Shown here in pieces: positions 9,209-17,523 of a stretch of 64,000 nt of DNA (positions are counted from its first letter, which is position 1; every line of letters starts with the position of its first letter). Both the position numbers and the translations under genes were made by a program. Location of the stretch: positions 165,963 through 229,962 of the forward strand of contig JAETSA010000001.1 of assembly GCA_021769885.1 (NCBI GenBank), read 5' to 3'. A model generated the notes under the pieces. It saw nothing but the letters and a program-made list of their open reading frames with translations. It was not told where the DNA came from and searched no databases. This DNA comes from Bacillota bacterium (GTDB taxonomy: Bacteria; Bacillota; Clostridia; Oscillospirales; Acutalibacteraceae).

Positions 9209-9577
9209 TTAAGACTTTGCGTTCAATTCATTAGGTGCGGTAAAATCAATGCCTTGTATGCTGACGCTTACTTTAGAAACGACTTTGCCGGTCATACTTT
9301 GCACGGCATTTTTGACGCTTCGCTGTATTGCTGTGCTGACCGTTTGGATATTTGTACCGCTTTTCACACGGATGTAAATATGCAGTCGCACGTCATTGTC
9401 GATGGAAGTGACCTTAACAGACTTTGCAGTTCCTGCCCCCGTCTGTAATCCGGGGGTTTTTGCAGAAAAGGCACTGAAACCCTCAACATCCTTTACAGCA
9501 TTAGCGGCAATTGCCGCGATGACTTCATCTGAAATGATAATTTCGCCGTTTTCGGCAGTTCTCTCGTTTGCAGTCAT
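9209..9577 (-). CDS. Asp23/Gls24 family envelope stress protein
   Basis: Small cytosolic or membrane-associated protein of the Asp23/Gls24 (YqhY/YloU) family, linked in Firmicutes to envelope or acetyl-CoA carboxylase homeostasis. About 122 residues. The family core is seen in GEIIISDEVIAAIAANAV followed by the VEGF motif and alternating beta strands (VRLHIYIRV). I start it at the ATG at 9577 because AAGGTAGG lies 9 nt upstream; an upstream frame reaching 9622 would start inside the repeat. The position next to nusB fits YqhY of Bacillus. Its promoter may be supplied by the repeat unit just upstream. Confidence 0.88.
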   Translation of the reverse strand: MTANERTAENGEIIISDEVIAAIAANAVKDVEGFSAFSAKTPGLQTGAGTAKSVKVTSIDNDVRLHIYIRVKSGTNIQTVSTAIQRSVKNAVQSMTGKVVSKVSVSIQGIDFTAPNELNAKS

Positions 9578-9613
9578 TGGGGAAAACCTACCTTCCGTGA
9601 TTTGGTGCGAACC

Positions 9614-9780
9614 TAAATACAATGTTCTCCGAAACTCTTAAAATCTTTGATTTTTTAGAGGTTCGTGAGGTTATTATACCATTTCTGCGGAGCGCGCAAG
9701 TGCGCAGCAGGTATGATACAATGTTCTCCGAAACTCTTAAAATCTTTGATTTTTTAGAGGTTCGTGAGGTTATTATACCA
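9614..9780 (-). repeat. Two 68-bp palindromic repeat units (array 1)
   Basis: Positions 9617-9681 and 9716-9780 are identical, offset by 99 bp, and separated by a 31-34-bp GC-rich spacer containing CTGCG/CGCAG and GCGC/GCGC dyads. Read on the minus strand, a unit runs TGGTATAAT-AACCTCACGAA, a hairpin (CTCT-aa-AAAATC-aaa-GATTTT-a-AGAG), then TTCGGAGAACATTGTATCA. The two ends are imperfect inverted repeats of one another. The same family occurs at 34532-34766 with different but still complementary stems. The proximal unit places an extended -10 (TGGTATAAT, plus-strand 9673-9681) about 95 bp upstream of the asp23 start. No ORF is preserved; spoIIIAH ends 20 nt beyond. Confidence 0.9.
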
Positions 9781-9799
9781 CAAACAAGAAAATTCTCAA

Positions 9800-10324
9800 C
9801 TATTTTACTTCAACTAATGTAATTTTTTCTGCGGAAATTTCGGTTTTATTCACAATAATCTCTTTAATTTGCACAGCACTTTGTTCGTTTAACGTGCCTT
9901 TCGCCAATACAACCTCCGCAGTATCTCCCAAAGATACCAACGCTTTTCCGCCGGTTTTTGCCGTAATCAAGTTTTCTATTTCCGCCTCTGCCTTAATATT
10001 TGCCGACAGCTTGCTCAGTGCATCCCGTGCACTTTGCTTATCTTTTTCATCCGCCTCTTTATTTTCAATGACCTGTGTCAACGCAGATTGTGCATCTGCG
10101 TGCGCCTGTGTACGCTTCAGCTCTGCTGCTTCAAAATAATCACTGCTGCCTGCATTCACATATTGTGCCGCACCCAAATTTTCTGCGGCGGTTGTATCCG
10201 CAGGGACACCACGGTCGATTTCGCTCATTGGCTTTGTGTAGTACCAATTCACATACACTGCCGCCGCAAGTGCAACAATCAACCCGAAAAAAATAATTTG
10301 CTTTTTGCCGATAATTTTTGACAT
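9800..10324 (-). CDS. spoIIIAH: Stage III sporulation protein AH
   Basis: Forespore-engulfment channel protein of the mother-cell membrane that binds SpoIIQ and forms part of the A-Q feeding-tube complex. 174 residues. An N-terminal transmembrane helix (residues ~9-27, IIFFGLIVALAAAVYVNWY) precedes an alanine/lysine-rich coiled coil and a YscJ/FliF-like ring-building domain ending TEISAEKITLVEVK. The gene is last in the spoIIIA operon, 2 nt after spoIIIAG. Confidence 0.9.
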   Translation of the reverse strand: MSKIIGKKQIIFFGLIVALAAAVYVNWYYTKPMSEIDRGVPADTTAAENLGAAQYVNAGSSDYFEAAELKRTQAHADAQSALTQVIENKEADEKDKQSARDALSKLSANIKAEAEIENLITAKTGGKALVSLGDTAEVVLAKGTLNEQSAVQIKEIIVNKTEISAEKITLVEVK

Positions 10325-10326
10325 AC

Positions 10327-10878
10327 TTATTCCTCCGCTGATTTCATTTTTAATACACTGACACGGTTCGCGCCGACGCCGAGTGCCGCGCTTACCGCAT
10401 TTGTGATTTGATTTGCTACTGTCGGATTTTCTCCGCCGTCACACACAATAATTACCCCTTTTATCTTTGGCGCATTTGTTTTTAGGAGAATGCCTGTATC
10501 CCCGGAATCGCCGTCTACCAAAACATATTGGGAGTCGTAGCTTTTTTGTTCGGCATCGCCGTCGGTTTTGGCATTGGTTTTTTCATCGGCGGCATATATC
10601 TTTTCGTCTGAGCTTTCTATGGTCAGCATCACCTGTACCCGTCCTGCGCCCTCAACTTGCGCAATCAATTCGGATAGCTTTTTTTCGGTTTGTGTGCAAA
10701 AATCGTCCACATCTGTTTGCATATTCGCTTTTTGTGCAGCTTCCTTTTGGTCGGAATGCATATTCGGCAAAAGTTCAGAAAGGCACAAAAGCAAAATCCC
10801 AAGCGCACCTAAAGCTGCTAAAATTCGTACACGCTTTTCTGCTTTGAACAGTTCTTTTAGCTTCGAAAGCTTTTGCAT
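10327..10878 (-). CDS. spoIIIAG: Stage III sporulation protein AG
   Basis: Ring-forming component of the SpoIIIA-SpoIIQ trans-envelope complex. 183 residues: a short basic cytoplasmic N-terminus, one membrane helix (~19-40), then the conserved motif EGAGRVQVMLTIESS and a C-terminal domain with IIVCDGGENPTVANQI, typical of SpoIIIAG. Tightly spaced with spoIIIAF (3 nt) and spoIIIAH (2 nt). Confidence 0.92.
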   Translation of the reverse strand: MQKLSKLKELFKAEKRVRILAALGALGILLLCLSELLPNMHSDQKEAAQKANMQTDVDDFCTQTEKKLSELIAQVEGAGRVQVMLTIESSDEKIYAADEKTNAKTDGDAEQKSYDSQYVLVDGDSGDTGILLKTNAPKIKGVIIVCDGGENPTVANQITNAVSAALGVGANRVSVLKMKSAEE

Positions 10879-10881
10879 ATT

Positions 10882-11322
10882 TCACGCCCCAATTTCTACA
10901 ATTTCTTTCGGAATACCGAGTTCTTCCAAACACGGAAGAACTTCTGTTGCATCCGCCTCTGTTTTTATTTTGAGTTCTGTCAATACGAGGTATTGCTCGT
11001 TATCCCGATTGGTTTGCAGTTGTATGTCATCAACTTGAATATTATGTTGTAAAAGTGCTTCGCAAATCACCTGTTCAAGTGCTGAGTTGTAAACAGTGGT
11101 TTCTTGTATCGCTTCATAGTTGAACAGATCATCTTTCGGCACGAGCGTTTCTGCATTCAAATCCATTTTGGCAAACGGCTGCAGCATAACAAGAAGCATC
11201 AACAGCACCATAACCGTTTCACCTGTTTTTTTGATATTTCCTTTCGGGAACATCGCTTTAAACAGCACTATGATTACGGAAAACATACAAACCGCCGCAC
11301 CCCATAAGCTGATTTTTTCCAT
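10882..11322 (-). CDS. spoIIIAF: Stage III sporulation protein AF
   Basis: Two-helix membrane protein with a soluble C-terminal domain, part of the SpoIIIA complex. 146 residues: predicted membrane helices at ~5-25 and ~33-50 and a C-terminal region with YLVLTELKIKTEADATEV. Identification rests on size, topology and position between spoIIIAE and spoIIIAG. Confidence 0.87.
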   Translation of the reverse strand: MEKISLWGAAVCMFSVIIVLFKAMFPKGNIKKTGETVMVLLMLLVMLQPFAKMDLNAETLVPKDDLFNYEAIQETTVYNSALEQVICEALLQHNIQVDDIQLQTNRDNEQYLVLTELKIKTEADATEVLPCLEELGIPKEIVEIGA

Positions 11323-11325
11323 AAA

Positions 11326-12453
11326 TTATCCTCTGAATTGTAAAATGATGCCCGTGGACACAATAAATAAAAATGCCGTAAATATTACAAAAACATTGAC
11401 AAGTGACACTGTAGCGGCAATGCCATCAAGCATCTTTTTGATGGATGTCAGCCCCAAGGCGCCACTGACGGTCGCTGAAAAAGAAATTGCAAAGTACCAT
11501 AACAGTAAATCCAAAACAACCGGCACGTTGATGAGTGCAATAACCAAGATTCCGAAAATGCCGACAGTGCTTTTGATAAGCGATATACTGCCGAGCACGG
11601 AGGTCAGACTGTCGCCGAGCGCACTGCCGACAATCGGCACGGTACTGCCGACAAGTGTTTTTATGCCTTTAACCGTAACGGAATCGCCTGAAGCCGCGAG
11701 TGAGCCTTTTATAGCAAGCAAGCCTGTAAACACTGCGGAAAAAACGCCCAAGGTGATTTGTATCAGCTTTTTAAAGCAAGCGGCGATGCTGTCAAATGAA
11801 AATTTGCTTTCTATGCCGTTTAAAATATTCAGCATAAAAAATACTTGCGCAATCGGGAGCAAGGCGTGCATCTGCACCGCAGAAAAGAGGTTGGACAGCC
11901 CGACCATCACCGAGCTGTATGCGGCGGAGGTCAAGGGTTTTCCGCTCATCGCAATGATTCCCGCAAACCCGGGAATATACACCAGCATAAAATCTGCGCA
12001 AAGCTGAATTGCCGAGAAGGCGGCAACAAGGGTTTCGGATACAGAAGGCAAAATCAACATCACAATCCACAACGTCGAAAACAAAGAAAAAATTGTATGA
12101 ATGTCTCCTTTTTGCTGTGTAAATCCGGATAAAACTGCATACAATACCACAAAAGCCAGCATTAAGCCTGCCGCGCGAAGCGGTTCTTGCAGCTTACCTG
12201 TGAGAACTTCCAATAATTCTGTGATGACTGCGCGCGGAGAAAGAGACAGCAAAGATTCGTAGCTGATTTCATCTAAGCCTAAATCTGCAATCGCAGACTT
12301 TGTATCTGCATCAACAGCTTCGTAAATTTCCGAAAATACAGCTTCTGCATCTGTCTGTTCTTTTGATTCTTCAGCGGCAAAAACAGATAAGCAACAACTG
12401 CTCAACAGCCATATTAAAAGAAATGCAAACGCGAATGCCTTTCTGCGATTCAT
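11326..12453 (-). CDS. spoIIIAE: Stage III sporulation protein AE
   Basis: Large multispanning membrane protein of the SpoIIIA complex. 375 residues from the chosen start. A signal-like N-terminus (MNRRKAFAFAFLLIWLLSS) is followed by an acidic loop and about seven to eight hydrophobic helices; the region GLMLAFVVLYAVLSGF and the GSTVPIVGSALGDSL segment are typical. I choose the ATG at 12453, whose ATGA overlaps the spoIIIAD stop; the frame is open four codons further upstream. Confidence 0.93.
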   Translation of the reverse strand: MNRRKAFAFAFLLIWLLSSCCLSVFAAEESKEQTDAEAVFSEIYEAVDADTKSAIADLGLDEISYESLLSLSPRAVITELLEVLTGKLQEPLRAAGLMLAFVVLYAVLSGFTQQKGDIHTIFSLFSTLWIVMLILPSVSETLVAAFSAIQLCADFMLVYIPGFAGIIAMSGKPLTSAAYSSVMVGLSNLFSAVQMHALLPIAQVFFMLNILNGIESKFSFDSIAACFKKLIQITLGVFSAVFTGLLAIKGSLAASGDSVTVKGIKTLVGSTVPIVGSALGDSLTSVLGSISLIKSTVGIFGILVIALINVPVVLDLLLWYFAISFSATVSGALGLTSIKKMLDGIAATVSLVNVFVIFTAFLFIVSTGIILQFRG

Positions 12454-12833
12454 ACATTTAACCATCCCAAAGAAATTTCCACAAGCTGTTTTGCGGCAGG
12501 CAGTGCCATCAGCAAAATCGAGAGCTTAGCAGTCATTTCGACTGCTGAGGCAAGTGTTTGCTCGCCGCAGTCTTTGCAAATATCCGCCGCTAACTGTGCA
12601 ATGACAGACAGTCCCAGTGCTTTGAGCAGAATTTTAACCAACGCACCGTTTTCACCGAATAGATTTTGTATATCTTGAATTTCGGAAGCAACTGAGGAGA
12701 ATGTAAGCAGTACCGCAACACCGATGAACGCTAAAACAGACAGTTTCAGCAGTAATCCAAATTCGGGTCGGCTCTGCTTGAAAAAGACAAGAAAAGCGGC
12801 ACCGATTACGCAAAGCGCGATAAGTTTTATCAT
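12450..12833 (-). CDS. spoIIIAD: Stage III sporulation protein AD
   Basis: Small polytopic membrane protein of the SpoIIIA complex, 127 residues, the expected size. Three to four hydrophobic segments (IALCVIGAAFLVFF; LLLKLSVLAFIGVAVLLTF; GLSVIAQLAADIC). It resembles the FliQ/SpoIIIAC export-gate-like group. Overlaps spoIIIAE by 4 nt and follows spoIIIAC by 5 nt. Confidence 0.92.
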   Translation of the reverse strand: MIKLIALCVIGAAFLVFFKQSRPEFGLLLKLSVLAFIGVAVLLTFSSVASEIQDIQNLFGENGALVKILLKALGLSVIAQLAADICKDCGEQTLASAVEMTAKLSILLMALPAAKQLVEISLGWLNV

Positions 12834-12838
12834 AGTAT

Positions 12839-13033
12839 CTACAAATCAAAAACAGACTGCATCATATCATAAAGTGAACTTAAGTGTGGTAACAGCATAA
12901 CCGTAACCACTAAAATTCCTGCGAGCACAGTCAACATAGCATATTCATCCCGCCCGGATTTGGAAAGCACCTGCTGTAAGACGGCAACAATGATTCCGAT
13001 TGCGGCAATTTTAAAAATAAATGTAATTTCCAT
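12839..13033 (-). CDS. spoIIIAC: Stage III sporulation protein AC
   Basis: Very small membrane protein (64 residues) with two hydrophobic helices (FIFKIAAIGIIVAVLQQVL and MLTVLAGILVVTVMLLPHL), exactly the size and pattern of SpoIIIAC. The QQVLSKSGRDEYA loop between the helices is conserved in the family. Confidence 0.92.
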   Translation of the reverse strand: MEITFIFKIAAIGIIVAVLQQVLSKSGRDEYAMLTVLAGILVVTVMLLPHLSSLYDMMQSVFDL

Positions 13034-13045
13034 ATATTCCCAGCC

Positions 13046-13558
13046 TCAAAGCAGCAAAATTGTAAAAAATATGCCGGAAAGGATGCCGAGTGCATAACAC
13101 AATCGCGATTTACTTTGCACAGATTTTTGCAATTCCTCCGCCCAAGCTTCCAACTGTGTGATAAAAAATGTGCAATTGGCACTTTGTCCGTTCTTATCTG
13201 TAGAACCAAACGCTTCGGAAAATGCGGATATCCACTCTTTTTCACGCGATTGCAGTGCGGACGTTGCCGCATATTTTTGCAGTGCGCAGTTCCAGGCGAA
13301 CTCTAATGGCTTTTCGGAGTCAAATTCTTCTTTCACAAAGTGAATAAAGGAAAAATCCCGAAACTCCGCACTTTCCGAAAGCTTTTGCAGTAATACATCC
13401 GTGGGTGTCAGAGCATATTCAATCTGCCTTTGAATCGACGTGAGTAAGCGAATAAATTTTTCAATTTCCCGTACACGCTTACGCACCCGCGCGGACAAAT
13501 AGATTCCCGTCCATATGCAAAATCCCAGAATCAGCAGGATTCCCGCCGTTTTCAGCAT
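13046..13558 (-). CDS. spoIIIAB: Stage III sporulation protein AB
   Basis: 170 residues with an N-terminal membrane helix (LKTAGILLILGFCIWTGIYL), a helical cytosolic/periplasm-like middle with IEKFIRLLTSIQRQIEYALTP, and a C-terminal hydrophobic segment (YALGILSGIFFTILLL). This matches SpoIIIAB, a paralogue of the GspF/PilC-like fold. The start ATG has GGGGGAAG just upstream. It lies 80 nt inside the annotated end of spoIIIAA, a longer overlap than usual. Confidence 0.92.
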   Translation of the reverse strand: MLKTAGILLILGFCIWTGIYLSARVRKRVREIEKFIRLLTSIQRQIEYALTPTDVLLQKLSESAEFRDFSFIHFVKEEFDSEKPLEFAWNCALQKYAATSALQSREKEWISAFSEAFGSTDKNGQSANCTFFITQLEAWAEELQKSVQSKSRLCYALGILSGIFFTILLL

Positions 13559-14501
13559 CGTCTTCCCCCGCTTTTATAATTTCTGTCACTTTGCCGACTC
13601 GTTCTTTTGTTCCGAGAAACAGCAATGTATCAAAAACACGGTCGGCAAACAGCGGCTTTAACTTTTGTCTTTGATATAACGCCTGCGAGGTATTTGCGTG
13701 TGCGGTTGCCACAAAATGCACACCGCACCGAACGCCTTCCGTAATCGCGTTTACATCTTCACGAGAGCCAATTTCATCACAAAAAATGATATCCGGTGAA
13801 AGCGCACGAACCGCCAAGGAAATGCCGTCGGATTTTGAATACCCGGAAAGTACATCCATAGTGCATTGGTTGTTTTGTACACTGCCGTCTGACGGAAACA
13901 GCTCTCCGCGCTCATCAATTACGGCACATTTCACGGGCGTGCCGATATAACCGCTTGAAATCTCTTTGGCAAGCGCGCGCAAAACCGTCGTTTTTCCCGA
14001 CATCGGTGCGCCGACAAGCAAAAGATTTTGCAGACCGCTTTGGAAACAGATGCGAAGTGTTTCTTCTGCCGCGTGCGGGATTTCCTTTGCGATACGGATA
14101 TTCAAAGCGGATATCTCCCGAATGCCGACCGTTTGTCCGTTTTCGGTTACGGCTGTACCGCAAAGACCGATACGATGTCCACCCGTCACGGTCAAATATC
14201 CGTTTTTGAAGTCCTCCTGATGGCTATGCACGGAATATCCACAGGCGTGGGTGACGATGTCCTGAATCTCGTGCTGGGTTATGTAGAAAAGATGCTCAGA
14301 GGGCATATAGGTCGGTTTGCCGCCGACTGTGATGTAAAAGCTTCGTGTGGGACTGACCATCAGCATCGGACCGTTCGCCCGAAGCCGCAGTTCTGTAAGC
14401 GTATTTAAAAGATTCGGCGGCAGATTCAAAAGCAGTTCCCGTATTCTTTTCGGAAGAAGTGCGACAATCTGCAGAACCTCTTTTTTGATTTGTTCGTCCA
14501 T
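13479..14501 (-). CDS. spoIIIAA: Stage III sporulation protein AA (secretion-type ATPase)
   Basis: ATPase that may energise the SpoIIIA channel, related to type II/IV secretion ATPases. 340 residues. Walker A is seen as LVGAPMSGKTTVLRAL (~162-177) and the Walker B region as DIIFCDEIGSREDV. The N-terminal sequence ELRLRANGPML and ITQHEIQDIV are typical. It is ~30 residues longer than the Bacillus protein because the frame runs on 26 codons into spoIIIAB. First gene of the operon, preceded by a sigma-E-like promoter. Confidence 0.94.
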   Translation of the reverse strand: MDEQIKKEVLQIVALLPKRIRELLLNLPPNLLNTLTELRLRANGPMLMVSPTRSFYITVGGKPTYMPSEHLFYITQHEIQDIVTHACGYSVHSHQEDFKNGYLTVTGGHRIGLCGTAVTENGQTVGIREISALNIRIAKEIPHAAEETLRICFQSGLQNLLLVGAPMSGKTTVLRALAKEISSGYIGTPVKCAVIDERGELFPSDGSVQNNQCTMDVLSGYSKSDGISLAVRALSPDIIFCDEIGSREDVNAITEGVRCGVHFVATAHANTSQALYQRQKLKPLFADRVFDTLLFLGTKERVGKVTEIIKAGEDDAENGGNPADSGILHMDGNLFVRAGA

Positions 14502-14519
14502 TGTTTTTCACCTCAGTTC

Positions 14520-14549
14520 AATATATGGTTACTTGTCCTTAAATAGAAC
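14520..14549 (-). promoter_or_regulatory. Sigma-E-type promoter of the spoIIIA operon
   Basis: On the minus strand GTTCTATT (14542-14549), a 14-bp spacer and CATATATT (14520-14527) lie just upstream of spoIIIAA. The -10 agrees with the mother-cell sigma-E consensus CATACAnT in most positions and is identical to the -10 seen before cwlD. In Bacillus both operons are sigma-E-controlled. Confidence 0.6.
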
Positions 14550-14558
14550 AACTATTTC

Positions 14559-14587
14559 TTGAAACGGCAAGAGCACTATGCTATACT
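14559..14587 (+). promoter_or_regulatory. Sigma-A promoter of the yfhO-like gene
   Basis: TTGAAA (14559-14564), a 17-bp spacer and TATACT (14582-14587) are correctly placed about 30 bp upstream of the ribosome site of the plus-strand gene. Confidence 0.75.
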
Positions 14588-14617
14588 ATAAATACTGATA
14601 TGCAAAGGAATGTGGAT

Positions 14618-17458
14618 ATGAAAGCGATAAAAGCAAAAAAACAAAGTTCATTTTTTAAAGAAAACAAATTTATTTTTATTTCCGGTCTATGTGCACTTGC
14701 CGTTATGGTATTGGTATACTTTTGTTATGATTTGATTCCGTTCGGCGATATGACCATTTTGCGTATGGATCTTTACCATCAATACGGGCCTTTGTTTGCC
14801 GAGCTGTATGACCGTATAACTTCGGGCGGGTCACTTCTGTATTCTTGGGAATCGGGACTCGGCGGCAGTTTTTTGGGCAATTTCTTGAATTATATGTCCA
14901 GTCCCCTTTCGTGGATTATATTGCTGTTCGGGCATGAAAATATTACCGAAGCAATTTCGACGATGATTCTTTTGAAGGCAGTCCTGTCCGCCTGCACCTT
15001 CTCGTATTATTTAAAGCATTCTTTCCGCAGAAACGATATAACCATTTCCGCATTCGGCGTTTTATATGCGTTTTGCGGATATTTTGTCGCATATTACTGG
15101 AATGTAATGTGGTTGGATGCGATGTATCTCTTCCCGCTGATTATTCTCGGCATTGAAAAGATCATAAAAAAAGGCCGTCCTACGCTGTACTGCGTCACAT
15201 TGGCACTGATGTTCCTTGCAAACTATTATATGGCGTATATGGTTTGTGTATTTTCAATTTTGTATTTCCTTACCTATTATTTTGCCAATTATCCGTTGTC
15301 CAAAAAATTCGAAGAACCGCTTGCGGACACGCCGAAAAAGCAGGGTCTTATTAAAAAACTGAAAAATTCCGTCTTTTTCTGTGCCGGGTGGAAATTCGCT
15401 TTTTATTCGGTTCTTGCAGTCGGCTTGGTTGCTGTCATTCTTCTGCCGCTTATTGAAGTGCTTTCGGCAAGCTCTGCAACCTCGGGGAACGCGCCGACGG
15501 ATTATAAAAAATACTTTACGGCTTTTGACTTTTTGGCAAATCACCTTTCCGCAACCGAACCGACCATCCGAAGCAGCGGTTCTGATGTGTTGCCGAATGT
15601 GTATTGCGGTATTCTGACTTTACTGTTGGTGCCGCTGTATCTGTTCTGCAAAAAAATTCCCGTGCGCGAGAAGATTGCGTACACGGCTTTACTTGCCGTT
15701 CTGTATTTCAGTTTTTCAATCAATTATCTGAACTTCTTCTGGCACGGTTTCCACTTCCCGAACGATTTACCCTACCGTTTCTCGTTTATGTATTCCTTTG
15801 TGTTACTGCAAATGGCATACAAGGCTTTTATCCATCTGAAAGAGTTCTCGGGCAAACAGATTTTGACTGTCGGTATTTCGCTCGTCGGCTTTATTGTATT
15901 GGCAGAAAAGCTGACATCTAAAAATGTTGACAACGTTACGCTGCTAATCAGCTTGGTTTTTGCGGTCGGCTATACGGTGATTCTGCATCTTTTCCAAGAT
16001 AAGCGATTTACAGCTTCGGTAGTTTCCGTATTACTGCTTTGCGCGGTCGTATCGGAAGTTGCGCTCGGCAATACCAACAAGTATTCAATGAATCAGTCGA
16101 AAACGAATTATACATCGGATTATGCGGCATTCCGCGAGGTCAAGGATAAGCTGGATATCGAAAATCATAACGCTTTTTACCGTATGGAATTGACCCACTT
16201 ACGCACTCGAATGGATCCGAGCTGGTACAATTACAACGGTGTTTCCGTCTTTTCTTCTATGGCATATGAAAAGACGGCGAATTTACAACAAGACATCGGT
16301 ATGTTCGGAAATTATATCAACAGCTACACCTACAATCTGCAAACGCCCGTATACAATGCTATGTTTGGGCTGAAATACATTGTAGATAATGAAGATACCT
16401 CGATGAACACGCTTTTATATAAAGAATTGTTTACGGTAGATAAATTTACCGCCTACGAAAATCTTTATGCACTGCCGATTGCGTTTGCCTGTAACAGCGA
16501 TGTGGCAGATTGGACCTCAAATACGTATACCGACCCGTTTTTAGCACAGCAACAGTGGTTCTATTTTGCAACAGGCGTTGACAACGTATTTCGCAAGCTT
16601 CCGATTCAGTATGCAGATTATGAAAATGTTTCGGAGTTTTCCGACAATGAGTTGGCTACGGGCGATATGACTTTTAAAAAGTTGAACCCCTCAGCAAACG
16701 GCAAAATCACATTTGAAATCACTCCCGAACGCTCGGAAAATGTTTATGTATATATTAAATCAAGCAAAATGGATGCCGCCACGGTTACATCGAATCTATT
16801 TACAAAAACCATAAATACTGCCGACGGCTACATCGCTGATTTAGGACTCCGTTCTGCGGGTGAAACCATTACGGTTGAAATGCCTGTAAAAAGCACGGAA
16901 AGCGAAGGCAGTTTGGAGTTTTATGCATATTCTTTAGACGCTTCCGCATTCAAAAAAGGCTACAGTCTTTTGGCGGATGACGGTCAATTCGAAATCACCT
17001 CTTTCAGCGACACAGAATTGATTGGCTCTCTGACTGCCAAGGAAAACGAGATTGTGTTTACCTCTATCCCCTATGACGAAAATTGGTATGTCTATGTCGA
17101 CGGCAAACGTGTGTTCCAAGAGGATGTGTTCTCGGTTTCCGAAGGACTTTTGGCATTCCGTGTGGGTGCGGGTGCGCATACAATCACGATGCGTTACGCT
17201 TCCGCCGGGCTGAATGCAGGAAGTACGGTCACAATCGTTTCCATTCTTTTGGCAACTCTGTTGATTATTTTCCGCCGACGTGAATGGCTTTTCTATAAAC
17301 CGAGCCGTATAGAAAAATGGAAGTCTTTCAGCACAGAAGAGAACTTGATTCAACAAAGTAATCCCCCGGAACAAAGCAAAGAGGAAAATTCTCTTGCGGA
17401 GTACCTGGACTTGGATATTATTGTAGAGGAAAAGCGAAAGCCCTCAGACGAAGAATAA
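14618..17458 (+). CDS. YfhO family polytopic membrane protein
   Basis: About 946 residues; a large GT-C-like membrane protein of the YfhO family. About 12-13 hydrophobic helices occupy residues ~20-480, with the DLYHQYGPLFAELYD loop after the first helix and the GLGGSFLGNFLNYMSSP motif characteristic of YfhO. An extracytoplasmic beta-rich region follows (~490-850), then a last membrane helix (ASTVTIVSILLATLLIIFRR-like) and an acidic cytosolic tail. In Bacillus YfhO-type proteins are linked to glycosylation of lipoteichoic acid and related envelope polymers; that function is only inferred here. Start ATG at 14618 has AAGGA 8 nt upstream. Monocistronic, with its own promoter and terminator. Confidence 0.87.
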   Translation: MKAIKAKKQSSFFKENKFIFISGLCALAVMVLVYFCYDLIPFGDMTILRMDLYHQYGPLFAELYDRITSGGSLLYSWESGLGGSFLGNFLNYMSSPLSWIILLFGHENITEAISTMILLKAVLSACTFSYYLKHSFRRNDITISAFGVLYAFCGYFVAYYWNVMWLDAMYLFPLIILGIEKIIKKGRPTLYCVTLALMFLANYYMAYMVCVFSILYFLTYYFANYPLSKKFEEPLADTPKKQGLIKKLKNSVFFCAGWKFAFYSVLAVGLVAVILLPLIEVLSASSATSGNAPTDYKKYFTAFDFLANHLSATEPTIRSSGSDVLPNVYCGILTLLLVPLYLFCKKIPVREKIAYTALLAVLYFSFSINYLNFFWHGFHFPNDLPYRFSFMYSFVLLQMAYKAFIHLKEFSGKQILTVGISLVGFIVLAEKLTSKNVDNVTLLISLVFAVGYTVILHLFQDKRFTASVVSVLLLCAVVSEVALGNTNKYSMNQSKTNYTSDYAAFREVKDKLDIENHNAFYRMELTHLRTRMDPSWYNYNGVSVFSSMAYEKTANLQQDIGMFGNYINSYTYNLQTPVYNAMFGLKYIVDNEDTSMNTLLYKELFTVDKFTAYENLYALPIAFACNSDVADWTSNTYTDPFLAQQQWFYFATGVDNVFRKLPIQYADYENVSEFSDNELATGDMTFKKLNPSANGKITFEITPERSENVYVYIKSSKMDAATVTSNLFTKTINTADGYIADLGLRSAGETITVEMPVKSTESEGSLEFYAYSLDASAFKKGYSLLADDGQFEITSFSDTELIGSLTAKENEIVFTSIPYDENWYVYVDGKRVFQEDVFSVSEGLLAFRVGAGAHTITMRYASAGLNAGSTVTIVSILLATLLIIFRRREWLFYKPSRIEKWKSFSTEENLIQQSNPPEQSKEENSLAEYLDLDIIVEEKRKPSDEE

Positions 17459-17470
17459 GAAAGCAACAAA

Positions 17471-17510
17471 AAACACCGACTAATCCATTTTGAGATTAGT
17501 CGGTGTTTTT
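17471..17510. terminator. Bidirectional terminator after yfhO and nanE
   Basis: Perfect 15-bp stem AAACACCGACTAATC / GATTAGTCGGTGTTT with an 8-nt loop, followed by T on the plus strand and by T (from the A-run) on the minus strand. It separates convergent yfhO and nanE. Confidence 0.92.
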
Positions 17511-17523
17511 ATATTTCTGTAAA

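Noticed and set aside
9617-9780. Direct repeats that might be a short CRISPR array
   Set aside because: Only two copies of a 65-bp palindromic unit whose spacer recurs almost unchanged at 34726-34756; no cas genes. It is a dispersed palindromic repeat.
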